Positions 44,542-52,609 of a stretch of 64,000 nucleotides of DNA are shown one piece after another. The first letter of the stretch is position 1; each line of letters opens with the position of its first letter. A program made the position numbers and the translations under genes. Below the pieces are notes generated by a model that searched no databases, was not told where the DNA came from, and saw only the letters and a list, made by a program, of their open reading frames with translations. The stretch comes from Vreelandella titanicae BH1. GTDB lineage: Bacteria; Pseudomonadota; Gammaproteobacteria; Pseudomonadales; Halomonadaceae. The DNA lies in contig NZ_AOPO01000017.1 in assembly GCF_000336575.1 (NCBI RefSeq), positions 29,374 through 93,373 on the forward strand, given 5' to 3'.

Positions 44542-44808
44542 ATGAGGATTCATGCTCCCAGTACCAAGATCAGGCAAGCCTTTGCCGATGCATTTGATAC
44601 GGTAGTTCTCGGTCGGCGGGGGTTTACCAGCTTTAGGTGTGATGTTGACCGGTTCATTGAATCAGGGCAGGGGATCTATTGCTTGGATGGATGTTGGCCT
44701 GTGGAGTTGCGGCTAGCTGCATGCCAGAGCTTGAGCTTGAAAGAGGGGCTGGAGCTTACCTTTTTTCACCGACCTCCTTCGGCCAATAGCAACGACAACC
44801 CCATATGA
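44542..44808 (+). CDS. Hypothetical protein, 88 residues
   Basis: From ATG 44542 (a TTG at 44515 is also in frame). Sequence MRIHAPSTKIRQAFADAFDTV ... FIESGQGIYCLDGCWPVELR ... LELTFFHRPPSANSNDNPI. No family recognised. The ribosome site is weak (GAAAG). It could be real or a chance frame; it lies among phage-remnant genes. Confidence 0.35.
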   Translation: MRIHAPSTKIRQAFADAFDTVVLGRRGFTSFRCDVDRFIESGQGIYCLDGCWPVELRLAACQSLSLKEGLELTFFHRPPSANSNDNPI

Positions 44809-44830
44809 CCCAGGGAGGTAGTACGGAAAA

Positions 44831-45292
44831 TTATTCCTTAGGTTTCAAGTCGCCAGTGATGTGGCAAATCGATTCCGTGGTATTTTCCAGTTTTACGGTG
44901 TTGTCTTGTATGTGACCTCCGAGTGGTAGGTTAGTAGTATGTCTGCTGTGCTTACCCATACGCACTAAGCCGTTAATTTTTATACCACAACTTAGCTGTT
45001 GTATTAATAAGACTTTGAAAAGACTGTTTAGCTTTCCTAGTTGCAACTGTAACTCTGGATAATTATCAAGCACGTTGTAAGCTTTCGAAATCAACGCCAT
45101 TGCTTGATCAATATTTTTGATTTTTTCTTCTACTTCTTTTTCTGAGGTGGATTTATTGTCCATTGGGGCAAAGCTAATGGCTATATGTGAAATGGATAAG
45201 GTTAGGTATACCGCCTCTTCGTCGGTAGACATTCCGCTTTGAATTAATTCACACATATTTTCTAGGTCGTGAATATAGCTGGCATTATGCAT
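44831..45292 (-). CDS. Hypothetical protein, 153 residues
   Basis: Good start context (AAGGA 9 bases before ATG at 45292). Mainly helical in the first 100 residues (YIHDLENMCELIQSGMSTDEEAVYL, KEVEEKIKNIDQAMALISKAYNVL), then LNSLFKVLLIQQLSCGIKI and a polar tail with several Thr and Lys. Low-GC and unlike its neighbours in codon use, so probably acquired. The helical pattern resembles small phage or plasmid proteins, but I do not recognise it. Confidence 0.6.
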   Translation of the reverse strand: MHNASYIHDLENMCELIQSGMSTDEEAVYLTLSISHIAISFAPMDNKSTSEKEVEEKIKNIDQAMALISKAYNVLDNYPELQLQLGKLNSLFKVLLIQQLSCGIKINGLVRMGKHSRHTTNLPLGGHIQDNTVKLENTTESICHITGDLKPKE

Positions 45293-45445
45293 AGCTTTTT
45301 TCCTTAAGCTGTTTCACTTCTCGTTCCACCTGACTCACTAGCCATTTCAGGCGAAGCACATGTTCTGAGCTTTGCTCTAAAACCGTGGTTTTAGCTCTGT
45401 CTCAAGCTGTCTTTTGAATTGTGTAACCTACTGGATTTGCCAAAA

Positions 45446-45508
45446 GGACCCAATGGGTCCAGTATGGTACCCGATGGGTGCCATTGCTGTAAAGAACCGG
45501 TCTGGTTC
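45446..45508. promoter_or_regulatory. Cluster of palindromes upstream of the Arc-type gene, candidate operators
   Basis: Three inverted repeats: GGACCCAATGGGTCC (45446-45460, perfect), GGTACCCGATGGGTGCC (45466-45482) and GAACCGGTCTGGTTC (45494-45508). Centres are 21 and 27 bases apart. The first two share ACCC-n-ATGGGT. Ribbon-helix-helix repressors bind as cooperating dimers to such tandem sites, so autorepression of the gene at 45520 is likely (inference). Confidence 0.6.
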
Positions 45509-45519
45509 ATCATTAAGAA

Positions 45520-45828
45520 ATGACAACTCACGATACCCACACACAGTACAAACTCCGTATGCCGCCCGAGTTACGGGACTGGTTGAAAGAGGCTGCCGAC
45601 ACTAACCATCGATCCATGAATGCTGAGATAGTCGCCAGGCTGCTCCGCACGGTTGAGCTAGATGGTCGAGAAAAAGCACTCGAAAGGGTGGGGTATGAGG
45701 AGAAGGAAACCATGCCGAACAGCGATTATAGAAACCTCAGCGAGGTGAAGCGTCAGCTAGAGGCTGCAATGAGTCAGCTTGATCGGGAGTTGCGCCACCT
45801 GGAGGCAAGCCAGCAAAAAGGTGAGTGA
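45520..45828 (+). CDS. Arc-family ribbon-helix-helix DNA-binding protein
   Basis: 102 residues. Residues about 8-50 match the Arc/MetJ-like ribbon-helix-helix: QYKLRMPPELRDWLKEAAD, then the helix-turn-helix NHRSMNAEIVARLLRTVE. The C-terminal half is a charged helix (LSEVKRQLEAAMSQLDRELRHLEASQ), likely for oligomerisation. Arc-type genes are frequent in prophages and islands. The ATG follows the palindrome cluster by 12 bases. Confidence 0.88.
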   Translation: MTTHDTHTQYKLRMPPELRDWLKEAADTNHRSMNAEIVARLLRTVELDGREKALERVGYEEKETMPNSDYRNLSEVKRQLEAAMSQLDRELRHLEASQQKGE

Positions 45829-45887
45829 GGTTGGTACAAGCTCCACATGTCCAAAGGTTTTGGTTATTCATGCTAAATGATGGAGAT

Positions 45888-45919
45888 AGCGATCTGAGCT
45901 TTGTTCAGGTCGCTTTTTA
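45888..45919 (+). terminator. Rho-independent terminator behind the Arc-type gene
   Basis: AGCGATCTGA, GCTTTGT loop, TCAGGTCGCT (one mismatch), then TTTTTATTATT. The rest of the 45829-46173 gap holds nothing I recognise; the frames there lack start signals. Confidence 0.8.
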
Positions 45920-46173
45920 TTATTTGGCGTAAAAGCTGAAAAGGTTCAGACGCGCTAGATAATGTGCTTTTTCCCCATTCAAAATAAATGAATGACTCGA
46001 AGCTATCAACGATTTCCTCCAGACCGCGAGAACACGTACAGGCTAGCGAATGAACCAGCTTCATTGTCATGCAGTACAAGCAGCCGTGGGTGGCGTTTGC
46101 GCTACACACATGATTGGTCAATGGCGTTGACCTGGCGGCAGTGTGCTTTGTTAACCAAGGCTAGTAAGATAGC

Positions 46174-46183
46174 TGTATAGACA
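46174..46183. promoter_or_regulatory. HutC-type operator before hutC (9 of 10)
   Basis: TGTATAGACA, one base off TGTATATACA, 27 bases before the hutC ATG. Consistent with autorepression. Confidence 0.55.
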
Positions 46184-46209
46184 AACGGTCTTAATCGAAA
46201 AGGAGCTTC

Positions 46210-46923
46210 ATGACGCGTCCTCCTCTCTACCAACAGATCCGTCAACATCTGTTGGATAAGATTCAGTGCGGAGATTGGCAACTGAATCATCAGATACCTA
46301 CGGAAGAGCGGCTGGCGAAAGACTTTGGCGTGAGCCGGATGACGGCCAATAAAGCCATTAGAGATTTAGTGCAGCAGGGATACCTCGTGCGTCAACCCGG
46401 TGTCGGCACCTTCGTTACCGACCGTAAGGTTGAGTCCTCTTTGGTGGAGGTATACAACATTGCCGAAGAAGTGCTTTCGCGTGGGCATCGATACAGCAAT
46501 AAAGTGATCAGCCAAGAGGTGATTGAAGCAGATGATGAAGTTGCATTGCGGTTAGGCGTGAGGCTTGGGAGTCGGGTTTTTCATACGCTAGTGGTACACC
46601 ATGAGAATGATATCCCGATTCAGCTTGAAAACCGCTACGTCAACCCACGCTGGGTGCCTGATTATCTTGAAACTGATTTTTCACGCCATACGCCTAACGA
46701 GGTGCTGGTCGCCGCCTGTCCCATAACGGATATGGAACACATCGTTGAGGCGGTGCTGGTGGATGAGCAAACTGCAAAATGGCTAAGTATCGATACCCAG
46801 ACGCCTTGCTTGAGCATGGTGCGGCGTACCTGGTCTGAAGAGCACTTGATTAGCTATGCGCGCCTGATCCACCCTGGAGACCGCTATAAATTACGCTCCT
46901 CCCTGCAAAGAAAAAGCGCCTGA
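46210..46923 (+). CDS. hutC: Histidine utilisation repressor HutC (GntR family)
   Basis: 237 residues. N-terminal GntR winged helix (PLYQQIRQHLLDKIQCGDWQ, PTEERLAKDFGVSRMTANKAIRDLVQQGYLVRQPGVGTFV) and a C-terminal UTRA effector domain (about 95-235). HutC represses hut genes until urocanate binds. AAGGAG precedes the ATG. It is convergent to the YjiH-family gene. Sites matching its expected TGTATATACA sequence lie upstream of hutC, yjiH-like and hutI. Confidence 0.94.
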   Translation: MTRPPLYQQIRQHLLDKIQCGDWQLNHQIPTEERLAKDFGVSRMTANKAIRDLVQQGYLVRQPGVGTFVTDRKVESSLVEVYNIAEEVLSRGHRYSNKVISQEVIEADDEVALRLGVRLGSRVFHTLVVHHENDIPIQLENRYVNPRWVPDYLETDFSRHTPNEVLVAACPITDMEHIVEAVLVDEQTAKWLSIDTQTPCLSMVRRTWSEEHLISYARLIHPGDRYKLRSSLQRKSA

Positions 46924-46992
46924 ATTGAAGCAAAGCAAGAGCCCAGCGAGGCCGGTTTGTTCGACCTCGTGGCATCTCGTTAATACTGGGAT

Positions 46993-48315
46993 TCAACTGG
47001 TCAGTGACTGCACCAAGTAGCCCGCGGGTATCGCGAGTAACAAGCTCAAGGCCACGCGAATGAACCACACGATCAACATGCGGCCTACTGAAAGCGGAAT
47101 GTTGGTAGAAAGAATGCAGGGGATGGAAGCAGAAAAGAACAGCACGGCGGAGACTGACACCACGCCAGCCGCAAAGCGGGCGACGAATTCGGCCTCGGCC
47201 ATCAGTAGAGCCGGTAAGAACATTTCCGCCAGCCCAGAAGCAGATGCCTGCGCTAGCGCTGCAGCATCGTCTAGCCCCCAAATGGCGACAAAGGGGTAAA
47301 ACAACCATCCCAACCAGTCAAATAAAGGCGTGTATTTGGCGATGAGAAGCCCGAGCAGGCCTACCGACATGATCGAGGGTAGGATGCTGATGGCCATTAT
47401 CAACCCTTCTTTAAAGTTGAGCGCTACGCTGCGGTGAAGGCTGGGCGCTTTGGCTGCAATCTCCGTGCCTGCTTGCCAGGCCGTGCTCAAGCGTTTCCCC
47501 GGTATTGGCTCCGGTTCCCCGTCACTCTTATGGTCATCCATGCTTGCCAGAGGCGGCAGCCGCACCGTGATAGCCGTGACGGTGAACGTAATCACCAGGG
47601 TGAGCCAGAAGTACCAATTCCAAATGCTCATCAGATCTAGCGTACGGGCCACGATGATCATGAACGTTGCCGACACCGTGGAAAAACCAGTGGCAATAAT
47701 GGCGGCTTCCCGGGCTGAATACTGTCCTGCTTGATAAACCCGGTTGGTAATCAATAGCCCGATCGAGTAACTACCTACAAAAGAAGCAACGGCATCGATT
47801 GCCGAGCGCCCAGGGGTTCGCCAAATGGGCCGCATAACCGGCTGAACCAGTACGCCAATCAATTCCAGCAACCCATAGCTGATCAACAGTGCCAGGAAAA
47901 TAGCGCCGATTGGTACGATCAAACCTACCGGAATCACCAGTTTCTCGAACAGGAAGGGCAGCATATCCGGTTCGTGCAGAAACGCCGGCCCCCAACCCGT
48001 TAACGCCATTACGGCAACAACGACGCCAATGATTTTCAGCACTGTGAAAATGCTTTCGGTCAGTGTTCGCCGCCAATAGCCTTTGAACAGTGGGTAGGCG
48101 GCACCCGCCACGATCATGGCTAAAGCATAAATGCCGCTGTATTCACCCATCAACGAACGCAGTCCTGTGACCATATGATCGAGCAGGATAGTACGCCGCC
48201 CCGCTATCTCGATGGGAACAAAAAAGATCAGGATGCCCAGAGCGCTAGGCACAAACAGTTTAAAGATGGTGGCAGCGTTGGTTCGCTGCTTAGTGGGCGG
48301 GTCTACGGGGTGCAT
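46993..48315 (-). CDS. YjiH-family membrane protein (nucleoside-recognition/Gate fold)
   Basis: 440 residues from ATG 48315 (AGAGG upstream). The longer frame starting at 48369 would begin inside the operator and is rejected. About ten membrane helices, with the Gate domain motifs GYSIGLLITNRVYQ-like SYSIGLL and TGFSTVSATFMIIVARTLDL. YjiH proteins are often encoded in hut clusters and are suspected histidine or urocanate transport factors, which is not proven. Divergent from hutI, with an operator in front of each. Confidence 0.86.
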   Translation of the reverse strand: MHPVDPPTKQRTNAATIFKLFVPSALGILIFFVPIEIAGRRTILLDHMVTGLRSLMGEYSGIYALAMIVAGAAYPLFKGYWRRTLTESIFTVLKIIGVVVAVMALTGWGPAFLHEPDMLPFLFEKLVIPVGLIVPIGAIFLALLISYGLLELIGVLVQPVMRPIWRTPGRSAIDAVASFVGSYSIGLLITNRVYQAGQYSAREAAIIATGFSTVSATFMIIVARTLDLMSIWNWYFWLTLVITFTVTAITVRLPPLASMDDHKSDGEPEPIPGKRLSTAWQAGTEIAAKAPSLHRSVALNFKEGLIMAISILPSIMSVGLLGLLIAKYTPLFDWLGWLFYPFVAIWGLDDAAALAQASASGLAEMFLPALLMAEAEFVARFAAGVVSVSAVLFFSASIPCILSTNIPLSVGRMLIVWFIRVALSLLLAIPAGYLVQSLTS

Positions 48316-48368
48316 GGGGTCGCCTCTCGTTGTTTGGTTGTCATCGCTATGACCTTGGTTTCTTATCA

Positions 48369-48378
48369 TGTATATACA
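48369..48378. promoter_or_regulatory. HutC operator in front of the YjiH-family gene
   Basis: Perfect palindrome TGTATATACA, 54 bases before the ATG at 48315. The 48316-48629 gap is the divergent hut control region, otherwise AT-rich and without genes. Confidence 0.78.
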
Positions 48379-48594
48379 ATAAGCTACCCCTATGTGGCAT
48401 TTACGTATAGCGCTTTAAAAATAGACATTAGTCTAAGTTGTTAGTCGCTGTGTGCGCCTTATTCGATTCTTTTGTCATTATTAATCTATTGATATTTATT
48501 ATTTTTGTCCGTTTTTATAATTTTTTATTAGGCTTTTGTTAGCGCTTGTTTTGTTGTTGCACTGCTTGACGAAGGATTAGCGGGTGGGCTTAAT

Positions 48595-48604
48595 TGTATA
48601 TACA
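48595..48604. promoter_or_regulatory. HutC operator in front of hutI
   Basis: Perfect TGTATATACA, 26 bases before the hutI ATG, identical to the site at 48369. Same sequence in both divergent leaders supports joint control by HutC. Confidence 0.8.
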
Positions 48605-48629
48605 TTATGTTTGCTCCAAGGAGACCTCC

Positions 48630-49844
48630 ATGGCTAATAACAAACGACGCTACATTTGGCGCGATATCAGTGTCTTCGATGGTCAGAAAACGTTGCCGGA
48701 GCCTATGGCCGTCATTACTCAAGGTGAACGTGTTGTCACCATGACGCCCATGGATGGCTTCGATGAGTCACAGGCGGATGGTTGCCATGATATGGGGCGG
48801 GGCGGCGTCATGACGCCCGGCCTGGTGGATTGCCATACCCATTTGGTGTTTGGCGGCGCCCGCGCGGACGAGTTCGAGGCGCGTTTGGAAGGTGCCAGTT
48901 ATGAAGACATTGCCCGCCGTGGCGGGGGCATTCTGAGTACCGTTTTGGCGACGCGGGAAGCGAGTGAACAAACGCTCTTCAATGCCGCCTTGCCACGTCT
49001 TAAAGCGCTGGTTGAGGAAGGCGTCACTACGGTCGAGATCAAGTCGGGCTATGGGTTAGACGTGGCTAATGAACTGAAAATGCTGCGGGTGGCCCGGCGT
49101 CTAGGTGAAGAGTTGCCAGTACGCGTGTTGACGACACTGTTAGGTGCCCATGCCTTGCCGCCGGAGTATCAGAACGATAGCGACGGCTATATCGAGCTGG
49201 TCTGCAATGAAATGATTCCTGCCGCAGCGGCGGAGGGGCTGGCCGATGCCGTCGATGTCTTTTGTGAAAAAATCGCCTTTTCAGTAGCGCAGTGTGAGCG
49301 GGTTTTCAAAGCCGCCCAAGCTCATGGTTTACCCATCAAAGCACATGCCGAGCAGCTCTCAAATTTGGGGGGCGCTGCGATGGCAGCCCGCCACGGCGCA
49401 TTGTCAGCTGACCACATTGAGTATCTTGACGACACCGGTATTGCTGCCATGCGCGAGGCAGGCAGCGTGGCTGTCATTCTTCCCGGTGCTTTCCACACCC
49501 TGCGTGAAACGCAGCAACCGCCCATTGCGGGGCTGCGCGAAGCGGGCGTGCCGATGGCTGTTGCTACCGACGCCAACCCAGGCAGCTCGCCGATATTTAT
49601 GCCCACGTTAATGCTCAACCTGGCTTGTACGCTGTTTCGAATGACGCCCCAGGAAGCGTTGGCGGGTATGACTGCCAATGGTGCTGCCGCGCTAGGGTTG
49701 AAAGGGCAGGGGCAGCTTCACGAAGGCGCGGTGGCTGATTTGTGTGTCTGGGATATTGAGACACCTGCTGAATTGGCGTACGCGGTGCAGCCAGGACGCC
49801 TACGGCAGCGCGTCTATCAGGGGGAGTTAACCCATGGCCGCTGA
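48630..49844 (+). CDS. hutI: Imidazolonepropionase HutI
   Basis: 404 residues from ATG 48630, behind AAGGAGA; an upstream in-frame ATG at 48594 overlaps the operator. Hydrolyses imidazolone-5-propionate to N-formimino-L-glutamate, third step of histidine breakdown. Amidohydrolase metal motif GLVDCHTHLVFGGARADEF near 75, then EIKSGYGLD, IKAHAEQLSN, SADHIEYLD and ATDANPGSSP. Overlaps hutG by 11 bases, so translation is coupled. First gene of hutI-G-U-H-permease. Confidence 0.96.
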   Translation: MANNKRRYIWRDISVFDGQKTLPEPMAVITQGERVVTMTPMDGFDESQADGCHDMGRGGVMTPGLVDCHTHLVFGGARADEFEARLEGASYEDIARRGGGILSTVLATREASEQTLFNAALPRLKALVEEGVTTVEIKSGYGLDVANELKMLRVARRLGEELPVRVLTTLLGAHALPPEYQNDSDGYIELVCNEMIPAAAAEGLADAVDVFCEKIAFSVAQCERVFKAAQAHGLPIKAHAEQLSNLGGAAMAARHGALSADHIEYLDDTGIAAMREAGSVAVILPGAFHTLRETQQPPIAGLREAGVPMAVATDANPGSSPIFMPTLMLNLACTLFRMTPQEALAGMTANGAAALGLKGQGQLHEGAVADLCVWDIETPAELAYAVQPGRLRQRVYQGELTHGR

Positions 49845-50781
49845 TACGCCTATTGATATGTCGCTCTGGCAGGGGCGCACGGATCCTGAACCCGATAGTG
49901 ACCGTTGGCACCAGCGTATTGAGCCGTTAGCCAGTAACGCCGTGCCGGGGTGTGTATTGCTGGGCTTCGAAAGTGATGCAGGTGTTGCGCGCAATCAGGG
50001 CCGCACCGGCGCTGCTGAAGGCCCTAATGCGTTACGCCGTGCGCTGGCGCCGTTGGCTTGGCATCGCACAGCGCCTGCTTACGATGCCGGCAATGTGCGC
50101 TGTGTTGATGATGGGTTAGAGGCAGCGCAACAGACGCTTGCTGACCGTCTGACGTCATTATTAACCGCTGGCCATCTGCCCATTGTGCTGGGTGGCGGGC
50201 ATGAAGTGGCCTATGCCAGCTGGCTTGGTCTGGCGCAGTCTTGTATGCCAAAAACGGCACCACCGCGGATTGGCATCATAAACCTGGACGCGCACTTTGA
50301 TTTGCGCGATCCAGCGCATATTCGCTCCTCAGGCACACCCTTCGCCCAGATTGCCGATAAGTGCCAAGAGTGGGGTTGGTCGTTTCGCTACGCCTGCCTG
50401 GGGGTAAGCCGCGCTGCTAATACGCGCGCCTTATTTACCCGCGCCGCCGCGCTCGGAACATTGGTTCGGGAAGACCGCGAGATTGATGCGCTACGTCTTG
50501 ATTCTATCGTCAGAGACGTACAGCGCTTCATCGCCAAGTGCGACCACATTTATCTGACCATTGACCTGGATGTACTGCCTGCTGCCGAAGCCCCCGGCGT
50601 CAGTGCGTCTGCCGCACGCGGTGTTTCGCTTGCCTTGATTGAGCCGCTGATTGAAGCAGTGCGTGACAGCGGCAAGCTTCGTCTGGCGGACTTGGCAGAG
50701 CTCAACCCCAGCCTGGATATCGACAGCCGTACCGCCAGAGCGGCGGCTCGGCTTGTGCATTTGCTGACCTTAGATAACTGA
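49834..50781 (+). CDS. hutG: Formimidoylglutamase HutG (arginase family)
   Basis: 315 residues. Splits N-formimino-L-glutamate to glutamate and formamide with a dinuclear Mn centre. Arginase-family metal motifs are seen as GGGHEVAY near 127, NLDAHFDLR near 150 and TIDLDVLPAAEAPG near 243. Its presence means the direct, one-step route to glutamate, not the HutF/HutG2 deformylase route. Starts inside the end of hutI. Confidence 0.94.
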   Translation: MAADTPIDMSLWQGRTDPEPDSDRWHQRIEPLASNAVPGCVLLGFESDAGVARNQGRTGAAEGPNALRRALAPLAWHRTAPAYDAGNVRCVDDGLEAAQQTLADRLTSLLTAGHLPIVLGGGHEVAYASWLGLAQSCMPKTAPPRIGIINLDAHFDLRDPAHIRSSGTPFAQIADKCQEWGWSFRYACLGVSRAANTRALFTRAAALGTLVREDREIDALRLDSIVRDVQRFIAKCDHIYLTIDLDVLPAAEAPGVSASAARGVSLALIEPLIEAVRDSGKLRLADLAELNPSLDIDSRTARAAARLVHLLTLDN

Positions 50782-50864
50782 ATTTAGAAAGCTAACCCTG
50801 AATGACTGACCAGGGCACCGCTCTAGACCAACGAATAACGAACGGAAACACAAGGAATGACGCC

Positions 50865-52544
50865 ATGCCAACCAACGATAAACGTCACGATGCTTCACGT
50901 AAGATCATTGCGCCGACCGGTACTGAGCTCAGCTGTAAAAGCTGGCTGACCGAAGCGCCGCTTCGCATGCTGATGAACAACCTTCATCCGGATGTAGCCG
51001 AAAGCCCCGAGGATTTAGTGGTGTACGGCGGCATCGGCCGCGCTGCCCGTGACTGGGCGTGCTACGACAAAATCGTCGAAACGTTACAGCGCTTGGAAGA
51101 TACCCAGACCCTGCTAGTGCAGTCTGGTAAACCCGTCGGCGTTTTTGAAACCCATAAGGATGCGCCCCGGGTATTGATCGCCAACTCCAACCTGGTACCC
51201 GCCTGGGCTAACTGGGAGCACTTCAACGAACTGGATCGCAAAGGCTTGATGATGTACGGCCAGATGACGGCGGGTTCTTGGATCTATATTGGCTCCCAGG
51301 GCATTGTGCAAGGCACCTATGAAACCTTTGTTGAGGCGGGTCGCCAGCACTACGACGGTGAGCTTAAGGGGCGTTGGATTCTGACCGCCGGGCTTGGCGG
51401 TATGGGCGGCGCTCAGCCGTTGGCGGCTACGTTGGCCGGTGCCTGTTCACTGAATATTGAGTGTCGGCAGGCGAGCCTCGACTTCCGCTTGCGTACCCGC
51501 TACCTGGATGAACAGGCTGACAACCTTGATGACGCCCTGGCGCGTATTGAGCGCTATACCGCCGAAGGTAAGGCTATTTCTATCGGCCTGTGTGGTAACG
51601 CTGCCGACGTGCTTCCGGAGCTGGTTAAACGCGGCATCAAACCAGATATGGTCACGGATCAGACCAGCGCCCACGACCCATTGCATGGCTACCTGCCTTC
51701 CGGCTGGACATGGGAAGAGTACGTGGCGCGAGGCAAGTCTGAACCTGAAGCCACCGTGAAGGCGGCCAAGCAATCGATGGCGGTGCATGTGCAAGCGATG
51801 CTCGACTTCCAGAAAATGGGCGTACCCACGTTTGATTACGGCAATAACATTCGGCAGATGGCAATGGAAGAAGGGGTTGCCAACGCCTTTGATTTTCCGG
51901 GTTTTGTGCCTGCCTATATTCGTCCTCTCTTTTGCCAGGGCATCGGCCCCTTCCGCTGGGTGGCGCTCTCCGGGGATCCTGAGGACATTTATAAGACCGA
52001 CCAGAAGGTCAAAGAGCTCATTCCCGATGACCCGCACCTGCACAACTGGCTCGACATGGCGCGCGAGCGCATTAGTTTCCAGGGGCTGCCAGCACGCATT
52101 TGCTGGGTGGGGCTTAAAGACCGTGCCCGCTTGGGGCAGGCCTTCAACGAAATGGTGAAGAACGGCGAGCTAAAAGCACCGATCGTTATTGGTCGCGACC
52201 ATCTCGACTCAGGCTCCGTTGCCAGCCCCAATCGCGAAACCGAGGCGATGATGGATGGTTCTGACGCCGTTTCCGACTGGCCACTGCTCAACGCGCTGCT
52301 AAACACCGCAGGCGGTGCCACATGGGTGTCGTTACATCATGGCGGTGGGGTTGGCATGGGCTACTCCCAGCATTCTGGCGTGGTGATCGTGTGTGACGGC
52401 AGCGATGATGCCCACGCCCGCTTAGGCCGTGTGCTGCGCAACGACCCGGGCACTGGCGTGATGCGTCATGCCGATGCTGGTTATGACATTGCTAAAAAGT
52501 GCGCCAGCGAAAACGGTCTTGATTTGCCGATGCTCAATCAGTAA
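50865..52544 (+). CDS. hutU: Urocanate hydratase HutU
   Basis: 559 residues from ATG 50865, with AAGGA upstream; the in-frame ATG at 50802 would add 21 residues not seen in the family. Adds water to urocanate with tightly bound NAD+, giving imidazolone propionate. Typical segments: VVYGGIGRAARDWACYDKI, TAGLGGMGGAQPLAATLAG, DQTSAHDPLHGYLPSGWT and RDHLDSGSVASPNRETEAM. Length normal for HutU (about 555-560). Between hutG and hutH in the same operon. Confidence 0.96.
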   Translation: MPTNDKRHDASRKIIAPTGTELSCKSWLTEAPLRMLMNNLHPDVAESPEDLVVYGGIGRAARDWACYDKIVETLQRLEDTQTLLVQSGKPVGVFETHKDAPRVLIANSNLVPAWANWEHFNELDRKGLMMYGQMTAGSWIYIGSQGIVQGTYETFVEAGRQHYDGELKGRWILTAGLGGMGGAQPLAATLAGACSLNIECRQASLDFRLRTRYLDEQADNLDDALARIERYTAEGKAISIGLCGNAADVLPELVKRGIKPDMVTDQTSAHDPLHGYLPSGWTWEEYVARGKSEPEATVKAAKQSMAVHVQAMLDFQKMGVPTFDYGNNIRQMAMEEGVANAFDFPGFVPAYIRPLFCQGIGPFRWVALSGDPEDIYKTDQKVKELIPDDPHLHNWLDMARERISFQGLPARICWVGLKDRARLGQAFNEMVKNGELKAPIVIGRDHLDSGSVASPNRETEAMMDGSDAVSDWPLLNALLNTAGGATWVSLHHGGGVGMGYSQHSGVVIVCDGSDDAHARLGRVLRNDPGTGVMRHADAGYDIAKKCASENGLDLPMLNQ

Positions 52545-52609
52545 AGCCCGCACAAATACAACAGTTGAGAAGGTGGGATGACCACCTTCCTGTCTCTAAA
52601 GGCGAACAA

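Noticed and set aside
45873..46180. Short frames on both strands before hutC
   Set aside because: No start signals or similarity; they overlap each other and the hutC control region.
48316..48369. Upstream start of the YjiH-family gene at 48369
   Set aside because: That ATG is part of the HutC operator TGTATATACA region; the start at 48315 has a ribosome site and the family-like N-terminus.
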